Assembly: GCA_937915775.1 (NCBI GenBank)
Contig: CALGGQ010000338.1
Location: 1 to 15,482, forward strand
DNA: 15,482 nucleotides
From: an uncultured Clostridia bacterium
Lineage (GTDB): Bacteria; Bacillota; Clostridia; Oscillospirales; Acutalibacteraceae
Reading direction: 5' to 3'
Numbering within the stretch: the stretch's first letter is position 1; each line of letters begins with the position of its first letter. This document shows, piece after piece, positions 1 through 7,252 of the stretch. The notes below the pieces were generated by a model. That model was not told the DNA's origin. It saw nothing but the letters and a program-made list of their open reading frames with translations, and did not search any database. The position numbers and the translations under genes were made by a program.

Positions 1-1145
1 ATCGTGACGCCCGTCAGCGGGAGAATATCCGTAATGCCGAACACGTTGAGCGCGCACTGGAACAGCAGCAGCCCGGCGCCGGCAATCGCGGCGATGGAGT
101 AAAAGGCGGAGCGCGAGGCGACGGAATTCACAAGCGCCGAAATCGCGATGGCAACGAATGCCAGCACCATCAGCACGCCGAAAATCAGCCCCCATTCCTC
201 ACAAATCACGCCGAAAATACTGTCCGACACCGGCGCGTACGCCGTTTTTCTGACGTAGCCGTTGCCGATACCGAGCCCGAACAGACCGCCGCTCGCAATA
301 CCGACGAGCACGCGCGTCTGCTGCATCCCGCGGTCAAACGGGTCCTCCCAGACGTGGCGGTAAATGCTGAAACGGCGCATAACGTAGCTCCTGTATTTCA
401 GCACGATAACGCCGCCGATGACGGCGGAGCCGATTGCCAGAGCGATGGTTTTGATATCGCCCGAGGTCATAAATGCGATGATTAAGAACGTGATGAAGAA
501 AATCAGCGCCGTGCCGAAATCGCGGATCACTATCAGCGAGCCGACGCACGCGACGGAGAACACAATGTAGGCAATGATATTGCGCGAGGTCTGAATTTTC
601 TCCAGCGTTGCCGCGCCCACGAAGATGAACAGCACCTTCACGAATTCGCTCGGCTGCAGGCGGAAGCCTGCAATCTCAATCCAGTTGCCTGCGCCGTTCA
701 CCCATTTGGCAAGCACGATGTTAGCCAGCAGGAACAGCAGCGCGCCGCCGGCGACGAGCGGGCGGATTTTCATGCAGAAATCAACGTGACCGAGCAGGAA
801 AATCAGCGCGGTAAAGGCGATTATGCCCGCAATCACCATCAGGCACTGCTTGAAAGCGGAATCGGGATAAACGCTGCCGATGGTGACAAGTCCGACGCCC
901 GACAGGAAGAAGGCGATGATTTCCAGCTCAAAATTCCTGCGGTGAAACACAATATAGAAGAACAGGACATATACCCATTCCACTGCTACCAGCAGCAGCA
1001 GCGAGAGCATTGCCCGCATCGCAAATTCCTCGTGACAGTTGGCGGCTAAAAAGCCGGTGACCGCCTGAAAGCCGGACAGAATGAACAGCAGCAAAAACGT
1101 GTTCATCGGTCTGATTTTCGGGGTTCTTTGATTGGTTGAAGCCAT
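1..1145 (-). CDS. SEDS-family peptidoglycan glycosyltransferase (FtsW/RodA/SpoVE type), partial
   Basis: This is a polytopic membrane protein of the shape, elongation, division and sporulation family, which polymerises lipid II into glycan strands with a class B penicillin-binding protein. The visible 381 residues begin at the ATG at 1145, which has an AAAGGA ribosome site 8 bases upstream. The frame runs off the left edge at an LTGVT segment typical of the family's C-terminal part. Diagnostic motifs are GAxxWI at residues 151-156 with QPSEFVK at 164-170, and a later SDSIFGVICEEWGL stretch that corresponds to the family's DFIFAVIAEELG. Many hydrophobic segments are spread along the chain. The gene lies 23 bases downstream of the FHA protein gene and is presumably cotranscribed with it. 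In clostridia this pair is often followed by a class B PBP gene, which would be beyond the edge. I cannot decide between FtsW, RodA and SpoVE from this alone. Confidence 0.92.
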   Translation of the reverse strand, partial: MASTNQRTPKIRPMNTFLLLFILSGFQAVTGFLAANCHEEFAMRAMLSLLLLVAVEWVYVLFFYIVFHRRNFELEIIAFFLSGVGLVTIGSVYPDSAFKQCLMVIAGIIAFTALIFLLGHVDFCMKIRPLVAGGALLFLLANIVLAKWVNGAGNWIEIAGFRLQPSEFVKVLFIFVGAATLEKIQTSRNIIAYIVFSVACVGSLIVIRDFGTALIFFITFLIIAFMTSGDIKTIALAIGSAVIGGVIVLKYRSYVMRRFSIYRHVWEDPFDRGMQQTRVLVGIASGGLFGLGIGNGYVRKTAYAPVSDSIFGVICEEWGLIFGVLMVLAFVAIAISALVNSVASRSAFYSIAAIAGAGLLLFQCALNVFGITDILPLTGVT

Positions 1146-1168
1146 AAATAATATCCTTTATTCATCCG

Positions 1169-1909
1169 TTATTTTTCGTAGAAGATGAAGATTTTATCGC
1201 CGAAGGTGAGCATATCCTCATCAAAGATTAACTGCGGCTGGGTGATGTACCTGCCGTTGAGCTTTGTGCCGTTGTGGCTGTCTAAATCCGACAGCGCCCA
1301 GCCCCTTGACGTGTGGTGAATGCGGGCGTGGTGCGCGCTGACCGCCTGGGAGAGAATCTGGATATCGCAGTCGTCGTTTCTGCCAATCAGCACGTCGTGC
1401 TTTTTCAGATAAACGGGACGCTTCGTCTTTATATCCACCAGCACGCCGTAAGCCACGTTGCCTGCCGGCTGCGCTGCGGCGGTTCGCATCTGCTGACGGC
1501 TGGCGGCGGAGAGCGCCTCGTCGCATTCAAACTTCAGCGGAATGTTGCCGATGATAATGATGTCGCCGTTTTCCAGCACATGCTTGCCCTCGACCTTCTC
1601 ATCGTTGATAATGATGCCGGAGGTGCGCGCCGAGGTATCCGTCACAATCCAGTCGCGCCGCTTCTTCGCAATCACGGCGTGAAAACGGGCTACCGAGGTA
1701 TACGGCAGAACGATGTCGTTGGATTTGCTCTTGCCGATGGAGGTTTCCCAGTGATTGATGTCGATAATCGTGCCGTCGTTCTGGTCCACCAGCCGCGCCA
1801 GCCGGTGCACACGCGGGCGGTTGCGGAACAGCGAGAACACGCAGGAAAACAGGATAACCACTGCCGCCGCCGGTGCCGCAAAGCGCATCAGCATAATAAT
1901 ATATTCCAT
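1169..1909 (-). CDS. Membrane-anchored protein with two FHA domains
   Basis: The protein has 246 residues. An N-terminal hydrophobic helix (about residues 5-28) is followed by two forkhead-associated domains, which bind phosphothreonine peptides. The first spans about 54-128 (IGKSKSNDI at 58-66, then SVARFH at 72-77). The second spans about 165-243 (IGRNDDCDI at 175-183, SAHHARI from 191, and a DLDSHNGTKLNG loop near 208-219). The second domain carries the canonical arginine, serine, histidine and asparagine. The first has a lysine at the arginine position and lacks the NGT loop, so its phosphopeptide binding is less certain. A GAGGTG ribosome site (1915-1920) precedes the ATG, and a good promoter lies just upstream. 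The SEDS gene follows directly, so it likely recruits or senses phosphorylated division or wall proteins under a Ser/Thr kinase. That role is inferred from the family and from similar clusters in Actinobacteria and Firmicutes. Confidence 0.9.
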   Translation of the reverse strand: MEYIIMLMRFAAPAAAVVILFSCVFSLFRNRPRVHRLARLVDQNDGTIIDINHWETSIGKSKSNDIVLPYTSVARFHAVIAKKRRDWIVTDTSARTSGIIINDEKVEGKHVLENGDIIIIGNIPLKFECDEALSAASRQQMRTAAAQPAGNVAYGVLVDIKTKRPVYLKKHDVLIGRNDDCDIQILSQAVSAHHARIHHTSRGWALSDLDSHNGTKLNGRYITQPQLIFDEDMLTFGDKIFIFYEK

Positions 1910-1947
1910 AGTAACACCTCTTTGGTGATGATTTTGATTGCTTCTCT

Positions 1948-1976
1948 ATATTAATAATAATAACCCGAAAAGTCAA
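1948..1976 (-). promoter_or_regulatory. SigA-type promoter for the FHA–SEDS operon
   Basis: Read on the minus strand, TTGACT (1971-1976) is followed by a 17-base spacer and TAATAT (1948-1953). It lies 38 bases upstream of the FHA start codon, in an AT-rich stretch shared with the divergent galM promoter. Confidence 0.75.
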
Positions 1977-1981
1977 TAGTA

Positions 1982-2010
1982 TTGAAATTAACAATTCATT
2001 AAGTTATAAT
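1982..2010 (+). promoter_or_regulatory. SigA-type promoter for galM
   Basis: TTGAAA (1982-1987), a 17-base spacer and a perfect TATAAT (2005-2010), with AAGGAG at 2028-2033 ahead of the galM ATG. The −35 boxes of this promoter and the divergent FHA promoter are only 5 bases apart. Confidence 0.8.
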
Positions 2011-2041
2011 AAAGAAAACGATGTAAAAAGGAGCGAAAACA

Positions 2042-3094
2042 ATGGCGATTGAAAAGAGCTTTTTCGGCAATATCAACGAAAACATACCGATTGATTTATA
2101 CAAAATCACGAACGGCAGCGGGGCAAGCGTTATGCTGCAGACGCTTGGCGCCGGTATTCAGTCCCTCTGTGTGCCGGACAGAAATGGGGTGCTTGCCGAT
2201 GTCGTGCTCGGTTTTGATAACCCGCAGGATTACACGAATCCCGATTACGGCTATCAGGGGCTGACCGTCGGCAGATGGGCCAACCGTATCCGCGACGGCA
2301 AATTTACCTTTGAAGGGGAGGAGTATCATACCCCCCAGAATCAGGGAACGTGGACGCTACACGGCGGCGGGCGCTTCAGCTTCACTCCGTGGGAAGTTGC
2401 CGAAACGGGCGAAAACTATATTGTGTTCAGCCGCTTTTCGCCGGACGGGGAGGACGGCTTCCCCGGTAATTTCACGATGCGCGTGAAGTACACGCTGACG
2501 GAGGATAACACCCTGCGCATTGAATACAGCATTCTGAGCGATAAGGACACGGTTGCCAACCCGACCAACCACGCCTATTTTAACCTCTCCGGCGACAGCA
2601 GCAAAACCGTGGAGGGACATTACCTGATGATAAACGCCGATTATTTCACCGAAACGGACGCCGACCAGCTGCCGACGGGCGAGCTCGGCGCGGTTAAGGG
2701 CACGATGATGGATTTTACCGAGCCGCATCCCATCGGCGATAACATTGATGTGCCGTTCCGCGCGATCATTGACGGCGTCGGCTACGATAACAACTACTGC
2801 CTGCGCACCCAAAACGGTGAGTTTGCGCTTGCCGCCGTGCTGGAGGATAAGGAGAGCGGCAGAAAGCTGGAGGTGTACACCGACCTGCCGGGTATTCAGC
2901 TCTATACGGGCGGCTGGCTCAGTCGCGATTACACCGTTGGTAAGGGTGATAATAAAGTCACCTTCCGCCGCGGCGCCGCGCTGGAAACCCAGTTTTATCC
3001 TGATACGGTTAATTTTCCGCAGTTCCCGTCACGCTATGTGAAGGCAAACGAGGAATTCAAAACCGTCACGGAGTTCCGCTTCTCTGCGGAATAA
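2042..3094 (+). CDS. galM: Aldose 1-epimerase (galactose mutarotase)
   Basis: Cytoplasmic enzyme that interconverts the alpha and beta anomers of galactose, glucose and related aldoses, feeding the Leloir pathway. At 350 residues it is the normal family length. The expected active-site residues are all present: NR at 81-82, His107 in LHGG, His177 in NPTNHAYFNLSG (catalytic acid), Asp249 in a YDNNY segment, and Glu315 in ALETQFYPD (catalytic base). The ATG at 2042 has AAGGAG 8 bases upstream. It is a single-gene unit with its own promoter, ending before a hairpin-forming repeat and a bidirectional terminator. No other Leloir genes are in the window, so the exact sugar is not settled. The GH27 glycosidase 5 kb away would be a plausible source of galactose. 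Confidence 0.95.
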   Translation: MAIEKSFFGNINENIPIDLYKITNGSGASVMLQTLGAGIQSLCVPDRNGVLADVVLGFDNPQDYTNPDYGYQGLTVGRWANRIRDGKFTFEGEEYHTPQNQGTWTLHGGGRFSFTPWEVAETGENYIVFSRFSPDGEDGFPGNFTMRVKYTLTEDNTLRIEYSILSDKDTVANPTNHAYFNLSGDSSKTVEGHYLMINADYFTETDADQLPTGELGAVKGTMMDFTEPHPIGDNIDVPFRAIIDGVGYDNNYCLRTQNGEFALAAVLEDKESGRKLEVYTDLPGIQLYTGGWLSRDYTVGKGDNKVTFRRGAALETQFYPDTVNFPQFPSRYVKANEEFKTVTEFRFSAE

Positions 3095-3129
3095 ATGCAC
3101 CGCCGCAAATCAAGATTTGTCGAGTGAAT

Positions 3130-3187
3130 AGTGGTTAGTGGCTAGTGGTTAGTGTGGCAAAAAACTGTTCACTAATCACTGACCACT
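3130..3187. repeat. AGTGRNN heptamer repeat forming an 18-bp stem
   Basis: The left arm consists of tandem heptamers AGTGGTT, AGTGGCT, AGTGGTT and AGTG (3130-3154). The right arm, on the opposite strand, reads AGTGGTC, AGTGATT, AGTG (3187 back to 3170). Positions 3137-3154 can pair with 3170-3187 through 15 Watson-Crick pairs, two G·U pairs and one mismatch, with a 15-base loop. A related tandem tract lies at 10194-10240. Both sit next to the terminator of a convergent gene pair. Confidence 0.8.
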
Positions 3188-3201
3188 GAATTCGGCACAA
3201 T

Positions 3202-3230
3202 AAAAGCGAGGAGCTTTCTCCTCGCTTTTT
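3202..3230. terminator. Bidirectional intrinsic terminator between galM and the PHP gene
   Basis: A perfect 12-bp stem, AAAAGCGAGGAG (3202-3213) with CTCCTCGCTTTT (3218-3229), and a CTTT loop. A T run follows in the plus direction, and the A run at the left end provides a shorter T run for minus-strand transcription. It ends 5 bases from the PHP stop codon. Confidence 0.92.
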
Positions 3231-3234
3231 GTGC

Positions 3235-4122
3235 TTATTCGGTTTCTTCTTTTTTGGCTGCTTCGCGCTCCGCCTTGCGCTGGGCGCGCTTTTTCTTTGC
3301 CTTGTAGCCCATCAGTTTGTCCAGATGCTCCTTCGGCGTCGCGTGGGAGCCGAGGGTAACGGTCTTTTCGCCATAGGTGCCGTGAAAATCGGAGCCGCCG
3401 GTCATCAGCAGCTTTTTCTTTTTGCACAGGGCAATCAGCTGCTCCGTCTGCTCGTCCGTATTAAACGGTGACCAGACCTCAATGCCGTCCAGCCCCATCT
3501 CAATATACTTGTCAATTTCCTCAAAATTGTCAAACTTGCCGGGGTGCGCCAGCACGGCAATGCCGCCTGCGCCGTGGATTTCGTCAATCGCCTCCTGCAC
3601 CGTCGGGTACTTCGTCGGGGCAAGAATGTTGGATTCGCTGTCCGCTGAGAACAGGGCGTGATACAGCTCGCCGAAAAGCTCGTCCGTATAACCCGCGTCC
3701 ATCAGGGCGTGCATGATGTGCTGCTTGTAAAGATTGGTGGAGCCGCTCGCGTGAGAGATGATGAATTCGCTCGTAATCGGAAAGCGCGCCGCCACCTTGA
3801 GCATCATAATCTGACCGGCTCTTTTCCGCGCGACAGAGGTCCTGCGGCAAATCGCTTCAAGACGGTCCGGCGCGTCCGCCAGATAAGAGATAATATGAAC
3901 GCTTTTGCCCGCCTCGATATCGAAGGAGGAAAGCTCGACAGCCGGAAGAACTGTTACGCCGTAGCGCTTGCCGATCACCTGCCCTCTGACAGTGCCGGCA
4001 ATACAGTCGTGGTCTGTTATGGCAATCGTATCAATGCCACTCTTATTTGCTATTACTATTAAATCTTCTATACCTACTGAACCGTCGCTTAACTTCGTGT
4101 GGCAATGTAAATCTGCTGCCAT
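3235..4122 (-). CDS. PHP-domain metal-dependent phosphoesterase (RNase AM/TrpH-like)
   Basis: The protein has 295 residues with a polymerase-and-histidinol-phosphatase fold that binds a metal cluster. Metal-ligand motifs in order are DLHCHTKLSDGS (His6, His8, Asp13), AITDHD (Asp37, His38, Asp39), Glu63 in VELSSFD, His76, His193 in LAHPGKF, and Asp245/His247 in GGSDFHG. The best-studied relatives hydrolyse 3',5'-nucleoside bisphosphates and trim RNA 5' ends (E. coli YciV/RNase AM), so a nucleotide or RNA phosphatase role is likely but unproven here. The C-terminal tail, about 273-295, is strongly charged and rich in Lys, Arg and Glu. The ATG at 4122 has AAGGAG upstream (4129-4134). The gene has its own promoter and lies 122 bases downstream of maf in the same orientation. 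Confidence 0.88.
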   Translation of the reverse strand: MAADLHCHTKLSDGSVGIEDLIVIANKSGIDTIAITDHDCIAGTVRGQVIGKRYGVTVLPAVELSSFDIEAGKSVHIISYLADAPDRLEAICRRTSVARKRAGQIMMLKVAARFPITSEFIISHASGSTNLYKQHIMHALMDAGYTDELFGELYHALFSADSESNILAPTKYPTVQEAIDEIHGAGGIAVLAHPGKFDNFEEIDKYIEMGLDGIEVWSPFNTDEQTEQLIALCKKKKLLMTGGSDFHGTYGEKTVTLGSHATPKEHLDKLMGYKAKKKRAQRKAEREAAKKEETE

Positions 4123-4176
4123 AACCTACTCCTTTCCGGTAAAGTGTTTGGATTTGTGCCAATTTACCATATTATT

Positions 4177-4205
4177 ATAATAGCATACCGAATTTTAAAT
4201 TTCAA
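4177..4205 (-). promoter_or_regulatory. Promoter for the PHP-domain gene
   Basis: On the minus strand TTGAAA (4200-4205), a 17-base spacer and TATTAT (4177-4182). A TATAAT is shifted three bases further downstream. It lies between maf and the PHP gene, so the PHP gene can be transcribed independently of maf. Confidence 0.65.
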
Positions 4206-4244
4206 ATACTTTTGACCAAATCGGCGATTTAGACAAAAAAACGG

Positions 4245-4787
4245 TTAAAAGGTGGACAAATGTTGATTAAGTTTGCTTATAGGCAGCCCGACGACGTTGA
4301 AATAATCGCCGTCAATTTTTTCCACCAGCAGCGAGCCGTAGCCCTGAATGCCGTAGGCGCCCGCTTTGTCCATCGGTTCGCCCGTGGCAATGTATTTTTC
4401 GATTTCCGCATCGCTCAGCGGGAAAAAGGTTACCTTAGTTTCCGTGAAAAAAGAGAGCTCTTTTTCGCCCTTCAGCAGCGTGACGCCTGTGAAAACGCTG
4501 TGCTCTCTGCCGCTGAGCAAACGCAGCATCTGTGCGGCATCGCGCGCATCCTGCGGTTTGCCGAGAATGGCGCCGTCAACCGCAACCACGGTGTCCGCGC
4601 CGATCACGGTGTCCGTATCACTTCGAAACGGAGCCGCCTTAATTTTGGAGAGATACAGCACCGCCTCTTGCGGCGTAACGCCGTCGGGCAGTGTTTCGTC
4701 CGCATCGGCGGCGACAGCCTTAAACTCCTCGGTGATATATTTCAGCAGCTCGCGGCGGCGGGGACTTTGGGAAGCGAGAATGAGCAT
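4245..4787 (-). CDS. maf: Maf family nucleotide pyrophosphatase
   Basis: House-cleaning enzyme that hydrolyses non-canonical or excess nucleoside triphosphates to monophosphate and pyrophosphate, and is linked to septum formation in Bacillus. The 180 residues are a normal length. Motifs are SQSPRR at 6-11 (substrate loop), GADTVV at 63-68, GKP at 76-78, DKAGAYGIQG at 140-149 and GDYFNVVGLP at 160-169. The pattern resembles the dTTP/UTP-type YhdE branch more than the m7GTP type, though I would not insist on it. The ATG at 4787 follows the U32 stop codon by one base, and its AAGGAG lies inside the end of the U32 gene, so translation is probably coupled. No clear terminator follows. Confidence 0.93.
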   Translation of the reverse strand: MLILASQSPRRRELLKYITEEFKAVAADADETLPDGVTPQEAVLYLSKIKAAPFRSDTDTVIGADTVVAVDGAILGKPQDARDAAQMLRLLSGREHSVFTGVTLLKGEKELSFFTETKVTFFPLSDAEIEKYIATGEPMDKAGAYGIQGYGSLLVEKIDGDYFNVVGLPISKLNQHLSTF

Positions 4788-4788
4788 A

Positions 4789-6789
4789 TTATTTCACTCC
4801 TTTGTCGGTCAGTCCTCTGGTGTACTGACCGCTCGGTTTTGTATGATTTTTGTATAAATTTACAATTTGCGCCACTTCGTCGCGGCTCTCATCGGTGAAG
4901 TAAAAGTGGATGAAATCGGTGTGGATTTCGTCGATCCGGTCGCTCAGCACCAGCGGCACGGGGTTGAGAATTTCCACGCAGGGATAGGGCGAGCATTTGA
5001 CGGGGAAGCGGTAGCCCTTGCGGTCGGTCAGCGTGCCCTGCTTGCCGCAAGCTGCGCAGCCGATGCGGTTTTTGACGGGGCAGTTGCGCGCCAGCATCAG
5101 CGGCAGCTTGCCGTAGGCGACGATACCCGTGTCCTCCGCGTTGATGCGGTTCGCCTGTGCGAGCGTGAGTTCGATTGACAGCAACGGCGACGGAACGCTC
5201 CGCGCGCTCTCACTGTTAAATACGTTCAGCCCGAAATCGCCGAACACGGTAAAGCCCAGCACCTCGGCTGTCCGGCAGGCGCCGAGGTTGCCGCACAGCA
5301 CGTTCTGAACGCCGAGCGCTTTCAGCTCTTTCAACCGCGTTTTCAGCCGCTCTTCTGCGCCGAACAGTCCGCGCGGAATTTCCGCGCCTGCGCCGGTGGC
5401 AGTAAAGTCTGCGTCATCAGCCCAGACGGGTAAGAAGATACGCCGGAATGGGTGCTGCTGCGGTATTTGCGCGGCGCTTAAAAAGCGGGCGGTAAAATAC
5501 GGCGTGCCGCTTTGATACCGTGGCGGAACAGGTGTATATTTATTCATTATATATTCTTTTTCCGGCTCTTTTCCGAGCGCTTCCACCGCTTCACGGCGCA
5601 GGGCGTTCAGCATACTTGCCGGCACCAACAAACCCTCATCCAGTGTGACAGTAATGTTGTCGGCATAGTACGGTGTGCCGCCGAGCTTAGCAAGGCGTGC
5701 AGACAGCAGCGCCTCGGTCATCTGCCCGGTGATGGCTTCAAGCGGTTTGGCGCCGCTGACGGTGACGGCCTTATCCGCCGTGCGGACGGTCAGCGACAGC
5801 GGCTGCCCTCTTTTGCACAGCAGCTGCATGGAAAGCGGGATGCGCTGCGGCTCCTTTTCATAAAGGCGCGCCAGCTCTTTTAAGACGCCGTCGGCGGCGA
5901 TAACGTCCTCCTTCTGCCGTGTGCCGAACATATTTTGCCGCTTGCCCGTAAAATAGCCGTCGGTAAAGCCCGAACGGGAAAAGACGTTTTTCAGCACGGT
6001 TTCGTCCTGCTGCGCGTATGTGCCGTCCAACGCCTTGCGGCAGGCGGTGACAGCGGCGGCGACGTATTCGGGGCGCTTCATCCTGCCCTCAATTTTCAGG
6101 CTGATAACGCCTGCATCCTCGATTTCTTTTAAGTGTGAAATCAAACTCAAATCCTTCAGCGATAAATCGTAGCTGCCCGAATGGTCCGCACTGAAGGACA
6201 GGCGGCACGGCTGGGCGCACAGCCCGCGGTTGCCGCTTCTGCCGCCGAGCATGGCGGAGAGGTAGCACTGCCCCGACACGCACATACAAAGCGCGCCGTG
6301 CACAAAAATTTCCAGTTCCATATCGGTAGCGCGGCGGATTACTTCTATTTCCTTAAGGCTCATTTCCCGCGGCAGCACGGCGCGGCAGAAGCCGCGTTCC
6401 TCCAAGGCTCTGAAGCCGTCGGGCGTGTTCACGCTGCACTGGGTGGAGGCGTGCAGGCGTGCCTGCGGAAAGCATTCCCGAAGGCTTTTTGCGAGTCCTA
6501 AATCCTGCACGATAAAGCCGTCCGTGCCGCATTGCAGCGCTGCCGCTGCCGTCTCAAGCGCGCGCGGGAGCTCGCTGTCGGATAAAAGCGTGTTGACCGT
6601 CAGATAGACCTTCACGCCGCGTTCGTGGCAGTACGGTACAAGCTCTTTTAAGTCATCGATACTAAAGTTATCGGCATTCCGGCGGGCGTTGAAATCGCCG
6701 GTGCCGAGATAGACGGCGTCGGCACCGCAGCGCACGGCTGCCGTCAGCGCCTCTCTGCTGCCGCAGGGGGCTAAAACTTCCAATTTCAT
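4789..6789 (-). CDS. U32-family protein (RlhA/TrhP-like, Fe-S radical-free hydroxylation family)
   Basis: At 666 residues this is a long U32 protein. The N-terminal barrel begins MKLEVLAPCGSREA, and the family signature ELEIFVHGALCMCVSGQCYLS lies at residues 158-178. Cys168, Cys175, Cys191 and Cys195 are candidate Fe-S ligands, and an SLKIEGRMKRPEYVA motif starts near 230. The C-terminal part carries a second cysteine-rich segment (NCPV, GCAACGK, KCSPYPC) before the end. Although called peptidases, characterised relatives with Fe-S clusters act in rRNA or tRNA hydroxylation (RlhA, TrhP) or ubiquinone synthesis (UbiU/V), so RNA modification is the likelier role. The ATG at 6789 has AGGAG 5 bases upstream. 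It sits downstream of zapA with a possible weak terminator between them, and upstream of maf with one base separating the genes. Confidence 0.88.
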   Translation of the reverse strand: MKLEVLAPCGSREALTAAVRCGADAVYLGTGDFNARRNADNFSIDDLKELVPYCHERGVKVYLTVNTLLSDSELPRALETAAAALQCGTDGFIVQDLGLAKSLRECFPQARLHASTQCSVNTPDGFRALEERGFCRAVLPREMSLKEIEVIRRATDMELEIFVHGALCMCVSGQCYLSAMLGGRSGNRGLCAQPCRLSFSADHSGSYDLSLKDLSLISHLKEIEDAGVISLKIEGRMKRPEYVAAAVTACRKALDGTYAQQDETVLKNVFSRSGFTDGYFTGKRQNMFGTRQKEDVIAADGVLKELARLYEKEPQRIPLSMQLLCKRGQPLSLTVRTADKAVTVSGAKPLEAITGQMTEALLSARLAKLGGTPYYADNITVTLDEGLLVPASMLNALRREAVEALGKEPEKEYIMNKYTPVPPRYQSGTPYFTARFLSAAQIPQQHPFRRIFLPVWADDADFTATGAGAEIPRGLFGAEERLKTRLKELKALGVQNVLCGNLGACRTAEVLGFTVFGDFGLNVFNSESARSVPSPLLSIELTLAQANRINAEDTGIVAYGKLPLMLARNCPVKNRIGCAACGKQGTLTDRKGYRFPVKCSPYPCVEILNPVPLVLSDRIDEIHTDFIHFYFTDESRDEVAQIVNLYKNHTKPSGQYTRGLTDKGVK

Positions 6790-6802
6790 AAGTGCTCCTA
6801 AT

Positions 6803-6826
6803 GAAAAAGGGCGACAGACGTCACCC
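6803..6826 (-). terminator. Possible weak terminator/attenuator between zapA and the U32 gene
   Basis: Read on the minus strand, GGGTGAC and GTCGCCC (6826-6809) pair with one G·U and a 4-base loop, followed by five Ts. The stem is short, so partial termination is likelier than full. It would lower U32–maf expression relative to zapA. Confidence 0.45.
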
Positions 6827-6840
6827 TCAAATCCGTTCGT

Positions 6841-7191
6841 TTATTTGTCTGCGAGCCTGTTTCTGAGATTGCTGATTTCGCGGTTAAGGCGTTCGATTTC
6901 GCGGCGCGCCACGTCAACCTCCATTCTGGCTCGTGCGCTGTCCTCCAGGTAATCCTTGATTTGCGCGCGGAGATTATCGGCAGAGGCGGTTGCCTTCTTG
7001 CAGGCGTCAGCCCTGTCCAGCGCAACCAGAACGGCGCACTGCGTCATCGAAAGCGAGGGGGATTCGTTGCCAATCTGCTTCATTTCCTTATCAATCAGTT
7101 CGCCGAGCTCCTCCACATAATCGGGATTATCCTCGGTTAAAATTGTGTAGCTGTTGCCGCAAATTCTTAAAGTAACTCTGTTTTTCTCCAT
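6841..7191 (-). CDS. zapA: Cell division protein ZapA
   Basis: Small FtsZ-associated protein that bundles FtsZ filaments at the division site. The 116 residues split into an N-terminal ZapA domain (about 1-65, starting MEKNRVTLRICGNSYTI, with SMTQCAVLVALDRADA near 48-63) and a charged C-terminal coiled coil (about 68-116, rich in Arg and Glu with Leu/Ile at heptad spacing). I chose the ATG at 7191 over the in-frame GTG at 7200. GAGGG lies at 7200-7204, giving 8 bases of spacing to the ATG, while the GTG overlaps this site. A near-consensus promoter lies just upstream. The neighbour downstream is the U32 gene, a pairing common in Firmicutes as far as I recall. Confidence 0.9.
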   Translation of the reverse strand: MEKNRVTLRICGNSYTILTEDNPDYVEELGELIDKEMKQIGNESPSLSMTQCAVLVALDRADACKKATASADNLRAQIKDYLEDSARARMEVDVARREIERLNREISNLRNRLADK

Positions 7192-7199
7192 GCTTAACA

Positions 7200-7204
7200 C
7201 CCTC
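7200..7204 (-). promoter_or_regulatory. Ribosome binding site that fixes the zapA start
   Basis: GAGGG on the minus strand, 8 bases before the ATG at 7191. It overlaps the alternative GTG at 7198-7200, which therefore cannot be the start served by this site. Confidence 0.75.
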
Positions 7205-7223
7205 AGTTTTATGATTACTACTT

Positions 7224-7252
7224 AGTATAGCAATAAAATTTGCCGTTGTCAA
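7224..7252 (-). promoter_or_regulatory. Strong SigA-type promoter for zapA
   Basis: A consensus TTGACA (7247-7252), a 17-base spacer and TATACT (7224-7229) on the minus strand. The −35 box directly abuts the GH27 stop codon (7253-7255). No terminator separates the genes, so zapA may also receive read-through from GH27. Confidence 0.85.

Noticed and set aside
4218..4230. Palindrome AAATCGGCGATTT after maf as a terminator
   Set aside because: The stem is short, and on the minus strand the T run precedes it rather than follows it.
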